NCBI RefSeq assembly: GCF_014635245.1
Contig: NZ_BMCP01000001.1
Location: forward strand, 806,001-870,000
Direction: 5' to 3'
Source of the DNA: Agaricicola taiwanensis
Lineage (GTDB): Bacteria > Pseudomonadota > Alphaproteobacteria > Rhizobiales > Methylopilaceae
DNA: 64,000 nt
Made by a program: the position numbers and the translations under genes. The notes beneath the pieces were generated by a model. The model did no database searches and was not told the DNA's origin. It saw only the letters and a program-made list of their open reading frames with translations. This document shows, piece after piece, positions 35,337-45,164 of the stretch. Position 1 is the stretch's first letter; the number at the start of each line of letters is the position of its first letter.

Positions 35337-36308
35337 CTAAGGCATCGGATGGTTGCTGCGGCACATGGCGGTGACCTCCGCCACCCGGGCCTGCGCCACA
35401 TCGTTCATCCGGCCGGACATGAGAGCGCCCCAAAGGCCTTCCCGCTTCAGGCTGTCTGCGGCGCAACCACAGAACGCCGTGCAGAATTCAGCATCGCTGC
35501 CCGCTGACGTGCAGCTCTGCTGGCAGCTCTGGGCGAAGGATTGATCGTCGGCCGCTGGCGCAGGCCCAAGTTCCTGCGCCACCAGCCACAGAACGGCCAG
35601 TAGCACCGGCTGGTGAATGAGATAGACCCAGAGGCTTCGCTTCCCGCCCCAGACCAGAAGCCGTCCGACGTTGGACGTCGGCTTTCGTTCCGCCCACCGC
35701 AGCCGGTCCGGGAATGCCAGCGCCAGCCGTGCGGCAACGACACCGGCAAGCACGACGCCGAACCAGGGAAACAGCGGCACATAATCATTGGTGACGGGCG
35801 GCACGGGAGCAAGCCCGGTCCACAGGAGCGCAGGCTGCGCGAAGACATCATGCGTGAAGAAGAAGGGGAGCGCGAAGACCGCGGCGGCGATGACGGCGGT
35901 CACAGAAATCGGCGCCTTTAGGAAAGGCAGCGCGAGCAGGCTTGCGAGGGCGATGTGGTGGAGAATGCCGAAAAAGATGAAGCTCGACGGAAACGCGTAC
36001 CATGTCGCGAGCGTGATCAAGGCCGCCGCGCCTGCCACCAGCGCCAGACGGCGCAGGAAGGCGGCACGGGACAGGCCGCCCCGGGAGGCCAGCACGAGGC
36101 TGACGCCCACAAGGAAAAGGAAGGAGCCCGCGATCAGCCGCGCAAAGAGGCGCCAGCCGGGCTCGCCCGAGACATTGACCTCAATGAGCCTGAAGAAGCT
36201 GAGATCCCAGGAGAAATGATAGACCGCCATGGCAACGAGCGCGAGACCTCGCGCCAGATCGATCATGGGCAGGCGAGGCTTCAGGTCGGTGCGCGGCACG
36301 TGGGTCAT
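35337..36308 (-). CDS. DUF1624 (heparan-alpha-glucosaminide acetyltransferase-like) membrane protein with cysteine-rich tail
   Basis: This 323-residue membrane protein matches DUF1624. It has the early PRLPMIDLARGLALVAMAVY and HFSWDLSFFRL, then SLVLASRGGLSRAAFLRRLA and HHIALASLLALPFL, and YVPLFPWFGVVLAGVVAARL. About 65 C-terminal residues are unusual: CQQSC, then FCTAFCGCAADS and finally MCRSNHPMP. The tail has seven cysteines and follows the last helix, so it probably faces the periplasm. The family is thought to acetylate sugars at membranes, but bacterial members have no proven substrate. No strong ribosome site is visible. Confidence 0.85.
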   Translation of the reverse strand: MTHVPRTDLKPRLPMIDLARGLALVAMAVYHFSWDLSFFRLIEVNVSGEPGWRLFARLIAGSFLFLVGVSLVLASRGGLSRAAFLRRLALVAGAAALITLATWYAFPSSFIFFGILHHIALASLLALPFLKAPISVTAVIAAAVFALPFFFTHDVFAQPALLWTGLAPVPPVTNDYVPLFPWFGVVLAGVVAARLALAFPDRLRWAERKPTSNVGRLLVWGGKRSLWVYLIHQPVLLAVLWLVAQELGPAPAADDQSFAQSCQQSCTSAGSDAEFCTAFCGCAADSLKREGLWGALMSGRMNDVAQARVAEVTAMCRSNHPMP

Positions 36309-36380
36309 CGATGTTGTTACAAGGCAGGAGCGACCCTCGGTGTGCCGCGTGACCGTGCCAAGAGCAAGGCGGGAATGCCG

Positions 36381-36412
36381 AAAAGAAACGCCGGAGCCTT
36401 TCGGCCCCGGCG
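36381..36412 (-). terminator. Rho-independent terminator of the chemoreceptor gene
   Basis: Read on the minus strand, CGCCGGGGCC-GAAA-GGCTCCGGCG is followed by TTTCTTTT. The 10-bp stem with one mispaired G-U and a GAAA tetraloop is a strong terminator 24 bp past the stop at 36437. Confidence 0.8.
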
Positions 36413-36436
36413 TCGCGACTGATCAGGCTCAAGCTT

Positions 36437-38110
36437 TTATGCGGCGCGAACGGTGCGCAAGAAACCCGCCACCTGCTCCCGCAGGTTGGTCGCCTCGGCT
36501 GCCAAGGCCTGCGAGGCCTGGAACAGGCCGGAAGCGGATGCACCTGTACCTTCGGCCATCGACCGAACGGCAGAGATACCGCTGTTGAGCTCGCCGGTTC
36601 CCTGCGCGGCTTGCGAGATGGAGCGGGCGATGTCCTGTGAAGCGGCGGCCTGCTCCTCGGTCGCGCCGGCGATGGCCGCGGCGATCTCGTTGAGGTTCTG
36701 GATGCGTCCGCCGATGGCGTTTATCGAAGAGACCGTGCGGCTGGTGGCATTTTGGATCTGCGCGATGTGCGTCTCGATCTCCTCCGTCGCCTTGCCGGTC
36801 TGGCTGGCAAGAGCCTTCACTTCGCTCGCCACCACAGCGAAACCGCGTCCGGCTTCACCGGCCCGGGCAGCCTCGATCGTCGCGTTGAGCGCGAGGAGAT
36901 TGGTCTGCTCGGCGATGTCGCGGATGATGCCGATGATGCTTTCGACCTTGCGCGCGCTGTCGGCCAGTTCCTGCACTTCCTGGTCGGTCTCGCGAGCCTG
37001 ATCGGCAGAGGCCGAGATCAACTGGGCGGCGTTCGCCACCTGCTGGCCGATCTCGTTGATCGACGCCGAGAGCTGTTCGGAGGCGCTGGCGACCGACTGC
37101 ACGCTGGACGAGGTCTGCTCCGAAGCGCTGGCGACGATGGTGGATTGATGGGTGGTTTCCTCGGCGCTGCGCGACATGCTTTCCGCCGCGCCGACGATCT
37201 GGGACGACGAGGACGACACCGTCTGGATGATCATGCCGACGCCGTCTTCGAAGTCCTTGGCCATCGACATGAGGGCCTGCTTGCGTGCCTCCGCCTGACG
37301 CTGCTCCGACTGCGCCTGCTCGGCTTTCAGCGTCTCCGTTTGAACAAGGACATCGCGGAATCGCTCAACCGTCTTCCAGATTTCTCCAATCTCGTCCTTG
37401 GAACGACGGACCTGGATCGGTGTATCGAGATCGCCATCGGAGATGCGCTTCAAGGTTCCGGTGAGCCGCTGCAGCGGGCGGCTCATATGAGCGGAGCCGA
37501 TATAAGTTGCAAAAGCAACGCTTACGACGATGCCTGCGACCGCCGTGCCGACGACGAGGTAGAAGATATTGTTGCCGAATGCCGAGAGCTCTTCCTTGAT
37601 GGCCGCATGGCGCGCCAGATTGTCGGCGACGAGGGCGTCGATCGAGGCCTGCAATTCCTTGCGGCTTGCCCGATTGGTTTCATTGTTGCCCTGTATGGAT
37701 GCCGCCTCCGGCGATACCTCGGTTCCAAGGCGAGCAGTTTCCGTACGGAACTCCTTGAACTTCATGAGATCGCGTTTCATGGCTTCATACGCGTCTCTTT
37801 CACGCGGATGCACGAGAGGCTCCCATTGGGCCATCAGGGTGTCGATCTGCCCCAGTGTCTTTACGATGCCGTCGGCGAAGGGACGTGCCTCCTTGGTGCC
37901 GGGCGACATATAGACACCGCGTGACTCCGAAACCACCTGGGAAACCAGCCGGTTGAGGTTCTCTCCGATGAACGTGCGGGCGGAGATGCTTTCAAGGCGT
38001 CCGGTGTGCTGCTCATAAGACTGGAGCGCATAGATCGACAGTCCTGTAATCGCAATTGCGGTCAGCCCCATTGCGGCGACAATGGAATAAACCTTCGCCC
38101 GAATATTCAT
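36437..38110 (-). CDS. Methyl-accepting chemotaxis protein
   Basis: This is a 557-residue transmembrane chemoreceptor. TM1 is at residues 10-30 ([20 protein letters not shown]), followed by a periplasmic helical sensor of roughly 160 residues, and TM2 near 185-205. A HAMP domain follows ([20 protein letters not shown]). The signalling tip [20 protein letters not shown] plus [15 protein letters not shown] is canonical. The sensor looks like a 4-helix bundle, without a recognisable PAS or dCACHE domain. It transmits ligand or redox signals to CheA/CheW. A terminator follows at 36381. Confidence 0.96.
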   Translation of the reverse strand: MNIRAKVYSIVAAMGLTAIAITGLSIYALQSYEQHTGRLESISARTFIGENLNRLVSQVVSESRGVYMSPGTKEARPFADGIVKTLGQIDTLMAQWEPLVHPRERDAYEAMKRDLMKFKEFRTETARLGTEVSPEAASIQGNNETNRASRKELQASIDALVADNLARHAAIKEELSAFGNNIFYLVVGTAVAGIVVSVAFATYIGSAHMSRPLQRLTGTLKRISDGDLDTPIQVRRSKDEIGEIWKTVERFRDVLVQTETLKAEQAQSEQRQAEARKQALMSMAKDFEDGVGMIIQTVSSSSSQIVGAAESMSRSAEETTHQSTIVASASEQTSSSVQSVASASEQLSASINEIGQQVANAAQLISASADQARETDQEVQELADSARKVESIIGIIRDIAEQTNLLALNATIEAARAGEAGRGFAVVASEVKALASQTGKATEEIETHIAQIQNATSRTVSSINAIGGRIQNLNEIAAAIAGATEEQAAASQDIARSISQAAQGTGELNSGISAVRSMAEGTGASASGLFQASQALAAEATNLREQVAGFLRTVRAA

Positions 38111-38294
38111 CGTTTAGTTCCTATTAAAGTGACTCCGTCGTCGTTTACTAAACCCGCGCAAGTAAATGCCGATATAACGCTCTGCAACCAACGCGGGCTT
38201 TTTCTCGGGAATGGAGGCGGTGAAAAAAACTTCCCGCGCGCGCCAAATGCCCTAGATTGAAGAGGGCAGAATTGACGCCGAGGAAGGTTGCTTC

Positions 38295-38924
38295 ATGCAG
38301 ATTGCCGGTTCACGCCGGATTTCGGCCTCGCCCGCAAATGTCTGGGCGGTCATAGACGACCCTGAGATGCTAAGAGCTTGCTTGCCCGGCTGCGAGGGCC
38401 TCGATCGCGTGACGGCCACCCATATGATCGCCTCAGGCAGCGTTCACGTCGGTGGCTTCAGGGACCGCTTCACCAGCCGGGTTGCACTGTCGGACATCGA
38501 TCCGCCTCATGGCCTCAGCCTCGTTTACGATGGATCATGCGGAGCATCGGGCTTCACGAAAGGCGTGGCCGCACTGCGGCTGACGCCAGAGGGGACGCGA
38601 ACCCGGGTTGACTACACATGGCGGGCCGAGTTCGATGGCAGGATCGCCGGCCTTGGAGACCGGGCGCTCGAGGATGCGGCCCAGAAGGCCGCGGAAGACT
38701 TTCTCGATGCCCTGTCGGCGAGATGCGCCTCCTCCTTCGAAGGGCCACTGCCTCTGACCGACGCGCCGCCCCTGGCCTATGGGTTGGATCCGATCGCACC
38801 GACTGTGGTTTCCTCGACACCCGATCCCGTCGAAACGGGCATAACACTCTGGCGCTGGCGGAACATTGCCATGTTCGCCGTCTTCCTGGCGATGGTCTTC
38901 GTCCTCGTCATCATGAATGGATAA
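38295..38924 (+). CDS. CoxG-like SRPBCC protein with C-terminal membrane anchor
   Basis: This 209-residue protein is of the carbon monoxide dehydrogenase subunit G family. It begins [20 protein letters not shown] with [20 protein letters not shown] next, as in CoxG. It ends with a single hydrophobic helix ([18 protein letters not shown]), which fits CoxG's role in tethering the enzyme to the membrane. It stands 3 bp upstream of the coxS-type gene, with coxM after that. The molybdenum large subunit expected in this gene set is missing here. Confidence 0.9.
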   Translation: MQIAGSRRISASPANVWAVIDDPEMLRACLPGCEGLDRVTATHMIASGSVHVGGFRDRFTSRVALSDIDPPHGLSLVYDGSCGASGFTKGVAALRLTPEGTRTRVDYTWRAEFDGRIAGLGDRALEDAAQKAAEDFLDALSARCASSFEGPLPLTDAPPLAYGLDPIAPTVVSSTPDPVETGITLWRWRNIAMFAVFLAMVFVLVIMNG

Positions 38925-38927
38925 GCA

Positions 38928-39392
38928 ATGAGCACCGTCGCCATAACCGTAAACGGCACCCTGCGAAGCGAAGAGATTGAGGACCGGCTGTTGCTGGTGA
39001 CCTTCCTGCGCGAGCGGCTGGGCCTGACGGGGACGCATGTCGGTTGTGACACCAGCCAATGTGGCGCCTGCGTGATCCACCTCGACGGTCGCGCCGTGAA
39101 GTCATGCACCTTGCTGGCCGCGCAGGCCGACGGCTGCGAAGTGACGACCATCGAGGGGCTCTCGCGGGATGGCCTCCTGCATCCCATGCAGGAAGCGTTT
39201 CGCGAGCATCATGGCCTGCAATGCGGCTTCTGCACGCCCGGGATGATCATGTCGGCGGTGGATGTGCTGCGGCGGATCCCTCATCCCGATGAAGAGACGG
39301 TACGGCACGAGCTGGAAGGCAACATCTGCCGCTGCACGGGCTACCAGAACATCGTGAAGGCCGTCCTTGCGGCGAGCGGGGCCGCGGCATGA
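38928..39392 (+). CDS. (2Fe-2S) small subunit of xanthine dehydrogenase/CO dehydrogenase family (CoxS-like)
   Basis: This is a 154-residue two-cluster iron-sulfur protein. The plant-ferredoxin-type motif [20 protein letters not shown] then KSC sits at about residues 39-61, and the second [11 protein letters not shown] and [11 protein letters not shown] blocks follow. Such proteins pass electrons from a molybdopterin large subunit to the FAD subunit. The stop overlaps an ATG (ATGA) that opens an 11-codon ORF rather than a coxL gene. Partner subunits are coxG upstream and coxM downstream. Confidence 0.95.
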   Translation: MSTVAITVNGTLRSEEIEDRLLLVTFLRERLGLTGTHVGCDTSQCGACVIHLDGRAVKSCTLLAAQADGCEVTTIEGLSRDGLLHPMQEAFREHHGLQCGFCTPGMIMSAVDVLRRIPHPDEETVRHELEGNICRCTGYQNIVKAVLAASGAAA

Positions 39393-39416
39393 CCGAGGTG
39401 CTGCGGGAGGGCCGCC

Positions 39417-40220
39417 ATGGATAACGTCACCTACCATCGCGCAAAGACGCTTGCGGAGGCCGAGCGGCTGCTGGCCGCCCATCCGGACGCAAAACTCTTG
39501 GCAGGGGGACAGACGCTGCTGCCGATCATGAAGGATCGGCGGCTGTCGCCGGCGAATGTGATCGACATAGCGCGTATCCCCGAGTTGAAGGGCATGCGTG
39601 ATGAGGGGGATGCGCTTGTCATTGGCGCCAACACCCTGCATGCGGATGTTCTCACGGATCCGGTGGTCCGGGGCCGGATTCCTGCGCTGACCGATCTCGT
39701 CGCTGTGCTCGGTGACCCGCATGTCCGGCATCTCGGCACGCTTGGCGGAGCGGTCGCCACCAATGATCCTGCCGGGGATTACACCGCTGCGCTCGTTGCC
39801 CTTGACGCAACCATCTCCACCAATCGCCGTGACGTCGAGGCCGAGGCCTTCTTTGTCGGTCCGTTTCAAACGGTGCTGGGGGAAGGTGAAATCGTCACCT
39901 CGGTCCGCTTCCCTGTGCCGCGCCGCGCCGGATACGAAAAATTCCGGCATCCGACGTCCCGCTACGCCTTGGCCGGTGTCTTCGTGGCTGAACTTGCCGG
40001 CGGAACCGTGCGTGTGGCGGTGACGGGCGCGGGGCCTCGCGTCTTTCGCCTGCCGGCCATGGAAGCGGCCTTGAAAGCGAACTTCAGCCCGGATGCGGTG
40101 AAGCAGGCGGAAGTACCTGCGAGCTGCCTCGGTTCAGACATCCACGCGGACAGGGATTACCGCGCCCATCTGATCCATGTCATGGCGGAGAAGGCCATCG
40201 TGAAGGCGCTCGCCATGTGA
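39417..40220 (+). CDS. FAD-binding medium subunit of xanthine/CO dehydrogenase family (CoxM-like)
   Basis: This 267-residue protein binds FAD. It shows the motif AGGQTLLPIMKDRRLSPANV (AGGQ-type), the later GDPHVRHLGTLGGAVATNDP (TLGG), and EKFRHPTSRYALAGVFVAE in the C-terminal CO_deh_flav domain. GGGAGG stands 6 nt before the ATG. It should pass electrons between the iron-sulfur subunit and NAD or quinone. No large molybdenum subunit lies next to it, so the complex must use one encoded elsewhere or is incomplete. Confidence 0.93.
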   Translation: MDNVTYHRAKTLAEAERLLAAHPDAKLLAGGQTLLPIMKDRRLSPANVIDIARIPELKGMRDEGDALVIGANTLHADVLTDPVVRGRIPALTDLVAVLGDPHVRHLGTLGGAVATNDPAGDYTAALVALDATISTNRRDVEAEAFFVGPFQTVLGEGEIVTSVRFPVPRRAGYEKFRHPTSRYALAGVFVAELAGGTVRVAVTGAGPRVFRLPAMEAALKANFSPDAVKQAEVPASCLGSDIHADRDYRAHLIHVMAEKAIVKALAM

Positions 40221-40262
40221 CGCGACGCGGTTCTGCGAGAATTCAGGAAAGAGGAACACGCC

Positions 40263-42005
40263 ATGCTTCGCCTTCTTGCTCTCCTCATCCCGCTTATGGC
40301 CGCGGCGCCCGTCATGGCGCAGCAGGCCTCCGACGTGGTGGTGCCGGAAGGCGCCTCCGGGCTTGCCGAAAAGAAGGCAGTCACCGCAAAAAAATGGATG
40401 GTGACGGCGGCAAATCCCACCGCCGCGGAAGCCGGCGCTGAAATCCTGAGGGCCGGTGGCAATGCCATCGATGCCCTTGTCGCCGTCCAACTGGTGCTTG
40501 GCCTGGTCGAACCGCAATCCTCCGGCCTCGGCGGCGGCGCTTTCCTTGTCTATTGGGACGCAAACGAGAAGCGCCTCACAACGTTTGACGGGCGTGAGAC
40601 GGCGCCGGCGGAGGCAACGCCGACACTGTTTCAGGATGAAAAGGGCGAACCTCTGAAATTTGCCGATGCCGTGGTCGGCGGTCGCTCTGTCGGCACGCCC
40701 GGCACGCCGCGCCTTCTGGAAACGGTGCACCGCAGGTACGGCAGGCTTGCCTGGGGCCGAATGTTCCTGCGGCCGATCCAGCTGGCGGAAGGGGGCTTTC
40801 CCGTGCCGCAGCGCCTGGCGGCTCTCGTGGCCGCCGAAGGCGACAAGCTGAAGCGCTATGACGGCCCGGCGGAATACTTCTTTGACGCCTCTGGCGCGCC
40901 CCTCGCCGCTGGTGCCCTGCTTAAAAATCCGGAATATGGCCAGACCTTGCGTCTTCTTGCCGAGGAAGGCGCGGATGCTTTTTACGAAGGGCCGATCGCG
41001 GCCGACATCGTCGCGACGGTGCGGGGCGCTGAAGGTAATCCCGGCGTCCTCTCGCTGGACGATCTCAGGAACTATCGCGTCAAGGAGCGCGAAGCTGTCT
41101 GCGCGCCCTATCGCACCTATGACGTCTGCGGCATGGGGCCGCCGAGTTCCGGCGCTTTAACCGTCGGCCAGATTCTCGGCCTGCTGGAGCCATTCGATCT
41201 GACGGCGATGGATTCCAACTCCGCGGAGGCGTGGCAGCTTATTGGCGACGCCTCGCGCCTCGCCTTCGCTGATCGCGATCGCTACATGGCCGATAGTGAT
41301 TTCGTACCGATGCCGGTCAAAGGACTTGTCGAGCGGGACTACCTCAGGGATCGCTCCGGGGCCCTGAAACCCGGCCAGCGCCTGACGGATGCCAAGCCCG
41401 GCAATCCGAAATGGACCCATGCCAGTCTCTGGGCGGATGACGAGGCGCTCGAGCTTCCCTCCACCAGCCACATCTCCATTGTGGACGGAGAAGGCAATGT
41501 GGTCGCTATGACAACGACCATCGAGGCCGGTTTCGGCTCCCGCCTCATGGTGCACGGTTTCCTCCTCAACAATGAGCTCACCGACTTCTCCTTCAAAACC
41601 CACGCGAACGGCGTGCCGATCGCCAATCGGGTTGAGCCAGGCAAAAGACCTCGGTCATCCATGTCGCCCACCATCGTGATGCGTGAGGGTGCTCCTTACA
41701 TGTCGGTCGGCTCTCCTGGCGGCAGCCAGATCATCGGCTATGTGGCGAAGACGCTGATCGCTCACCTTGACTGGGGCATGGACATCCAGGCGGCGATCTC
41801 CCTTCCCAATATTCTGAGCCGGACCGGCCCCATGGAGATCGAGTGGGGAACTCAAGCCGAAGCTCTCAAGGCGCCGCTCGAGGCGATGGGCTACGAGGTA
41901 AGGGCGGCGGAAATGACCTCTGGGCTGCAAGGCATTGTCATCACGCCCGAAGGGCTCGTCGGCGGGGCGGATCCACGGCGGGAGGGCTTGGCCGTAGGAG
42001 AGTAA
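40263..42005 (+). CDS. ggt: Gamma-glutamyltransferase (periplasmic)
   Basis: This 580-residue enzyme cleaves or transfers gamma-glutamyl groups of glutathione. A signal peptide (MLRLLALLIPLMAAAPVMA) leads to SGLGGGAFLVYWD. The auto-processing threonine is in STSHISIVDGEGNVVAMTTT (about residue 404), where the precursor splits into large and small subunits. SSMSPTIVMREGAPYMSVGS and PGGSQIIGYV follow. AGAGGAA precedes the ATG. It lies 42 bp past coxM on the same strand, but a functional link to the cox genes is not evident. Confidence 0.95.
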   Translation: MLRLLALLIPLMAAAPVMAQQASDVVVPEGASGLAEKKAVTAKKWMVTAANPTAAEAGAEILRAGGNAIDALVAVQLVLGLVEPQSSGLGGGAFLVYWDANEKRLTTFDGRETAPAEATPTLFQDEKGEPLKFADAVVGGRSVGTPGTPRLLETVHRRYGRLAWGRMFLRPIQLAEGGFPVPQRLAALVAAEGDKLKRYDGPAEYFFDASGAPLAAGALLKNPEYGQTLRLLAEEGADAFYEGPIAADIVATVRGAEGNPGVLSLDDLRNYRVKEREAVCAPYRTYDVCGMGPPSSGALTVGQILGLLEPFDLTAMDSNSAEAWQLIGDASRLAFADRDRYMADSDFVPMPVKGLVERDYLRDRSGALKPGQRLTDAKPGNPKWTHASLWADDEALELPSTSHISIVDGEGNVVAMTTTIEAGFGSRLMVHGFLLNNELTDFSFKTHANGVPIANRVEPGKRPRSSMSPTIVMREGAPYMSVGSPGGSQIIGYVAKTLIAHLDWGMDIQAAISLPNILSRTGPMEIEWGTQAEALKAPLEAMGYEVRAAEMTSGLQGIVITPEGLVGGADPRREGLAVGE

Positions 42006-42105
42006 CTTCCGCGCTACAAACCAGCAGGCGGATAAATCAGCTTGCACTTTTGAACCATTCCAATTTAGAGCCGTTCCAAAGTAAGCTTTGTGATGGAGTG
42101 AACCG

Positions 42106-42297
42106 ATGAACAAGTCAGCCACCTGCAGCGCCTGCGTTTTCTTTGATGAGCACAGCCGCAACGCCGCCGCGCCGTCGGACGGCCTGTGCCGTTACAACCC
42201 GCCGGTCTCGCAGCCGAACGAGACCTCGCACGGCCTGTGGCCCGTGGTGACTCAGGCTGACTGGTGCGGCCATTTCACGGCGGACCGCTCGGCCTGA
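42106..42297 (+). CDS. 63-residue protein with CxxC and WCG motifs
   Basis: The product reads MNKSATCSACVFFDEHSRNA, then GLCRYNPPVSQPNETSHGLW and PVVTQADWCGHFTADRSA. Two cysteines as CSAC, then CR and WCGxF, resemble a small family with four cysteines that may hold a metal or iron-sulfur site. GGAG lies 7 nt before the ATG and a strong terminator follows at 42325. The role is unknown. Its 101-bp gap from ggt suggests a separate transcript. Confidence 0.75.
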   Translation: MNKSATCSACVFFDEHSRNAAAPSDGLCRYNPPVSQPNETSHGLWPVVTQADWCGHFTADRSA

Positions 42298-42324
42298 TCC
42301 TATCAAGCGAACAGTGTGATCAAG

Positions 42325-42349
42325 GCCCGGCAACACGCCGGGCTTTTTT
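42325..42349 (+). terminator. Rho-independent terminator after the CxxC miniprotein gene
   Basis: GCCCGGC-AACAC-GCCGGGC-TTTTTT is a perfect 7-bp GC stem with a six-T run, 27 bp past the stop at 42297. Confidence 0.9.
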
Positions 42350-42379
42350 CATGGCTTTTGCTCGCCGTGGCGGCACGAT

Positions 42380-44839
42380 ATGGGCATGTCGATGACATTC
42401 GATACCGCCCTTCCGATTGATGATGTGCTGCCCACCCTGGATGCGGCGCTGGCGCATCAGTCGAACGCCGTTTTGGTGGCTCCTCCAGGTGCCGGCAAGA
42501 CCACGCGCGTGCCCTTGGTCCTGCTTGACGCGCCGTGGCGTCGTGACGGGCGGATCATCGTGCTGGAGCCGCGGCGTCTCGCCGCCCGCGGTGCCGCCAC
42601 GCGAATGGCGCAAACCCTTGGGGTAAACCTGGGCGATCTTGTCGGTCTTCGTGTCAGGCTCGGCTCCAGGATATCGGCGCGCACACGCATCGAAGTTGTG
42701 ACCGAGGGTGTCTTTACCCGGATGATTCTCGACGACCCCGCTCTGGAGGGGATCGCCGCCGTTCTCTTCGACGAGTTCCATGAGCGAAGCCTCGATGCTG
42801 ATCTCGGGCTGGCCCTGGCCTTGGAAGCGCAGGCTGCTCTGCGTCCGGACCTGCGCATCCTGGTGATGTCGGCCACGCTCGACGGCGCACGCGTCGCGAA
42901 GCTGCTGGGTGACGCGCCTGTCATCGAAAGCCAAGGCCGCAGCTTTCCGGTCGAAACCCGCCATTTGCCGCGCGATCCACGAGGACGGCTGGAAGATCAG
43001 GTTGCCGATGCCGTCATGCTTGCCCTGCGCGAGGAGACCGGGAGCATTCTCGTCTTCCTGCCCGGACAGGCGGAAATCCGGCGGGTGCACGATCGTCTGG
43101 CAGAGCGGATCGATCCGGCGGTGACGCTTGCCGACCTTCACGGGGGACTTGATCCTCGCGACCAGGACCTTGCCGTGAGACCGGCGGAACCCGGCAGGCG
43201 CAAAGTCGTATTGGCTACCTCCATCGCCGAGACCAGCCTCACCATCGAGGGCGTGCGCGTTGTGGTCGATGCCGGCCTCTCGCGCGTGCCGGTTTACGAG
43301 CCCTCGGCCGGGCTGACGAGGCTTGCGACAGTGAAGGTGTCGCGCGCCGCGGCCGATCAGAGGCGCGGCCGCGCCGGGCGCACGGAACCTGGTGTCTGCT
43401 ACCGGCTATGGGAAGAAGCTGCGACGGGAAGCCTTGAGCCCTTCGCAAAGCCTGAGATCCTCAGCAGCGATCTTTCCGGCCTCGCTCTTGATCTTGCCGG
43501 ATGGGGTGCGGCTGATCCGGCTCAGTTGTCCTGGCTTGATCCGCCGCCTGCGTCCGCCATGGCTGAAGCGAAGGGGCTTCTGCGCGCTCTCGGAGCGCTC
43601 GATCAGAATGATCGGCTGACCGAAGGTGGCCAAACCATCCGGGCCCTGCCGCTTCCGCCCCGTCTCGCCGCTATGATCGTTGCCGTGCCCGGCCAGCGCA
43701 GCCTCGCGGCCGAACTGGCGGTGCTTGTTGTGGAACGCGGCCTTGGCGGCAGCGAAATCGACATCGCCTTGCGGCTCACCAACTTCAGGCGTGACCGGTC
43801 ACGCCGCGCTGAGGATGCGCGGCAGCTGGCGCGGCGCTGGGCGCCGACGGAGAACGAGGCCCCCACCACGTCCAGTCCTGGCGTGCTGCTCGCCCGCGCC
43901 TATCCCGACCGAATCGCGCAGGCTCGGGGGAAATCGGGAAGCTTCCGCCTCGCCAACGGGCGAGGGGCCAACCTCGATCCAGTCGAGGCGCTGGCGCGTG
44001 AACCCTATGTCGTCGCCGCGGAACTGACGGGATCGGCCGCCTCAGCGCGCATCCAGCTCGCGGCGGCCATCAGCCGCGAGGACATCGAGGAGATGTTCGC
44101 TGATCGCATTACCGCCGGCGAAGAGATCAGCTTTGACCGAAACAGCGCGTCATTGCGGGCCCGCTTTGTCCGGCGTCTGGACGCGCTCGTTCTGGACGAG
44201 CAGCCCCGATCCGTTCCCCTCGGCGATGAGGCCGCCAAGACCCTTGCCGAAGGCATCATATCGCTCGGTATCGAGCGGCTTCCCTGGAACAAATCGCTCG
44301 GCCAGTGGCGCGAGCGCGTCATGTTCCTGCGTCGCGCCGAGGGAGACGAGTGGCCCGATCTGAGCGATCAGAACCTGGCCGAGACAGCCTTCGGCTGGCT
44401 CGCTCCGTTCCTCATCGGGAAAACGGCATTGGCGCAGATAAGCGAAGGCGATCTCGACACGGCGCTGAAGGCCCTGCTGCCCTATAATCTGTCCCGGCGG
44501 TTGGAAGCCGAGGCGCCGACACATTTCCCGGCACCCTCGGGATCACGCGTTCCCATCGATTACGGCGGCGATGAGCCAGTCTTGTCCATTCGGGTGCAGG
44601 AACTCTTCGGTCTCGGCGAACATCCGGCGATCGCGGCGGGTCGCGTGCCCCTGGTGCTGGAACTGCTCTCGCCAGCTCACCGCCCTGTTCAGGTGACGCG
44701 GGACCTTCCGGGCTTTTGGCGCGGCTCCTGGAACTCGGTGCGCGCCGAGATGCGCGGCCGCTATCCGAAGCATCCCTGGCCTGAAGATCCTCTAAACGCT
44801 CCGGCAACCAATCGAACCAAGCGACGGATGGAGATGTGA
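42380..44839 (+). CDS. hrpB: ATP-dependent helicase HrpB
   Basis: This is an 819-residue DEAH-type helicase of the HrpB family. Motif I is APPGAGKTTRVPLVLLD near residue 35, motif II is FDEFHERSLDADLGLALALE (DEFH, a HrpB variant), motif III is MSATLDGARV and motif VI is DQRRGRAGRTEPGVCYRLWE. The C-terminal HrpB-specific domain runs to residue 819 (EAPTHFPAPSGSRVPIDYGG). The function in bacteria is unclear beyond RNA or DNA unwinding. The start at 42380 has no clear ribosome site; ATG codons at 42386 and 42392 are also possible. Confidence 0.95.
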   Translation: MGMSMTFDTALPIDDVLPTLDAALAHQSNAVLVAPPGAGKTTRVPLVLLDAPWRRDGRIIVLEPRRLAARGAATRMAQTLGVNLGDLVGLRVRLGSRISARTRIEVVTEGVFTRMILDDPALEGIAAVLFDEFHERSLDADLGLALALEAQAALRPDLRILVMSATLDGARVAKLLGDAPVIESQGRSFPVETRHLPRDPRGRLEDQVADAVMLALREETGSILVFLPGQAEIRRVHDRLAERIDPAVTLADLHGGLDPRDQDLAVRPAEPGRRKVVLATSIAETSLTIEGVRVVVDAGLSRVPVYEPSAGLTRLATVKVSRAAADQRRGRAGRTEPGVCYRLWEEAATGSLEPFAKPEILSSDLSGLALDLAGWGAADPAQLSWLDPPPASAMAEAKGLLRALGALDQNDRLTEGGQTIRALPLPPRLAAMIVAVPGQRSLAAELAVLVVERGLGGSEIDIALRLTNFRRDRSRRAEDARQLARRWAPTENEAPTTSSPGVLLARAYPDRIAQARGKSGSFRLANGRGANLDPVEALAREPYVVAAELTGSAASARIQLAAAISREDIEEMFADRITAGEEISFDRNSASLRARFVRRLDALVLDEQPRSVPLGDEAAKTLAEGIISLGIERLPWNKSLGQWRERVMFLRRAEGDEWPDLSDQNLAETAFGWLAPFLIGKTALAQISEGDLDTALKALLPYNLSRRLEAEAPTHFPAPSGSRVPIDYGGDEPVLSIRVQELFGLGEHPAIAAGRVPLVLELLSPAHRPVQVTRDLPGFWRGSWNSVRAEMRGRYPKHPWPEDPLNAPATNRTKRRMEM

Positions 44840-44894
44840 ACGAAATCTGACGCCGCGCGTTAAAGGATACCCTTTACGTAAACGAGGATCATTC

Positions 44895-45164
44895 ATGCGC
44901 TTCGCCCTTATCGCCACAGCTGCAACACTGTTCGCGTTGCCGGCTGCCGCGGATTTTCAGGACCGGCCGCCCCAAGGCGCAAAGATGTTGTCCGAAATCG
45001 TGAGCATCGTTGAGAAGCGGGAAAAATTCGCCTTCATCGATGAAATCGATATCGAAAAAGGCATTTATGAGATCACTTACTTCATGACCGACGGAGCAGA
45101 GGTGAAGCTGCATCTGGATGCCCGCACCGGTCAGCCGCCGTCGGCTGATCAGGCAACGCGCTGA
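44895..45164 (+). CDS. PepSY domain-containing periplasmic protein
   Basis: This 89-residue protein has a signal peptide ([19 protein letters not shown]) and a short PepSY module ([20 protein letters not shown], then [20 protein letters not shown]). PepSY domains inhibit or scaffold other extracytoplasmic proteins. CGAGGA lies 6 nt before the ATG. Its last 16 bp overlap the end of the convergent methylglyoxal synthase gene. Confidence 0.85.
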   Translation: MRFALIATAATLFALPAAADFQDRPPQGAKMLSEIVSIVEKREKFAFIDEIDIEKGIYEITYFMTDGAEVKLHLDARTGQPPSADQATR

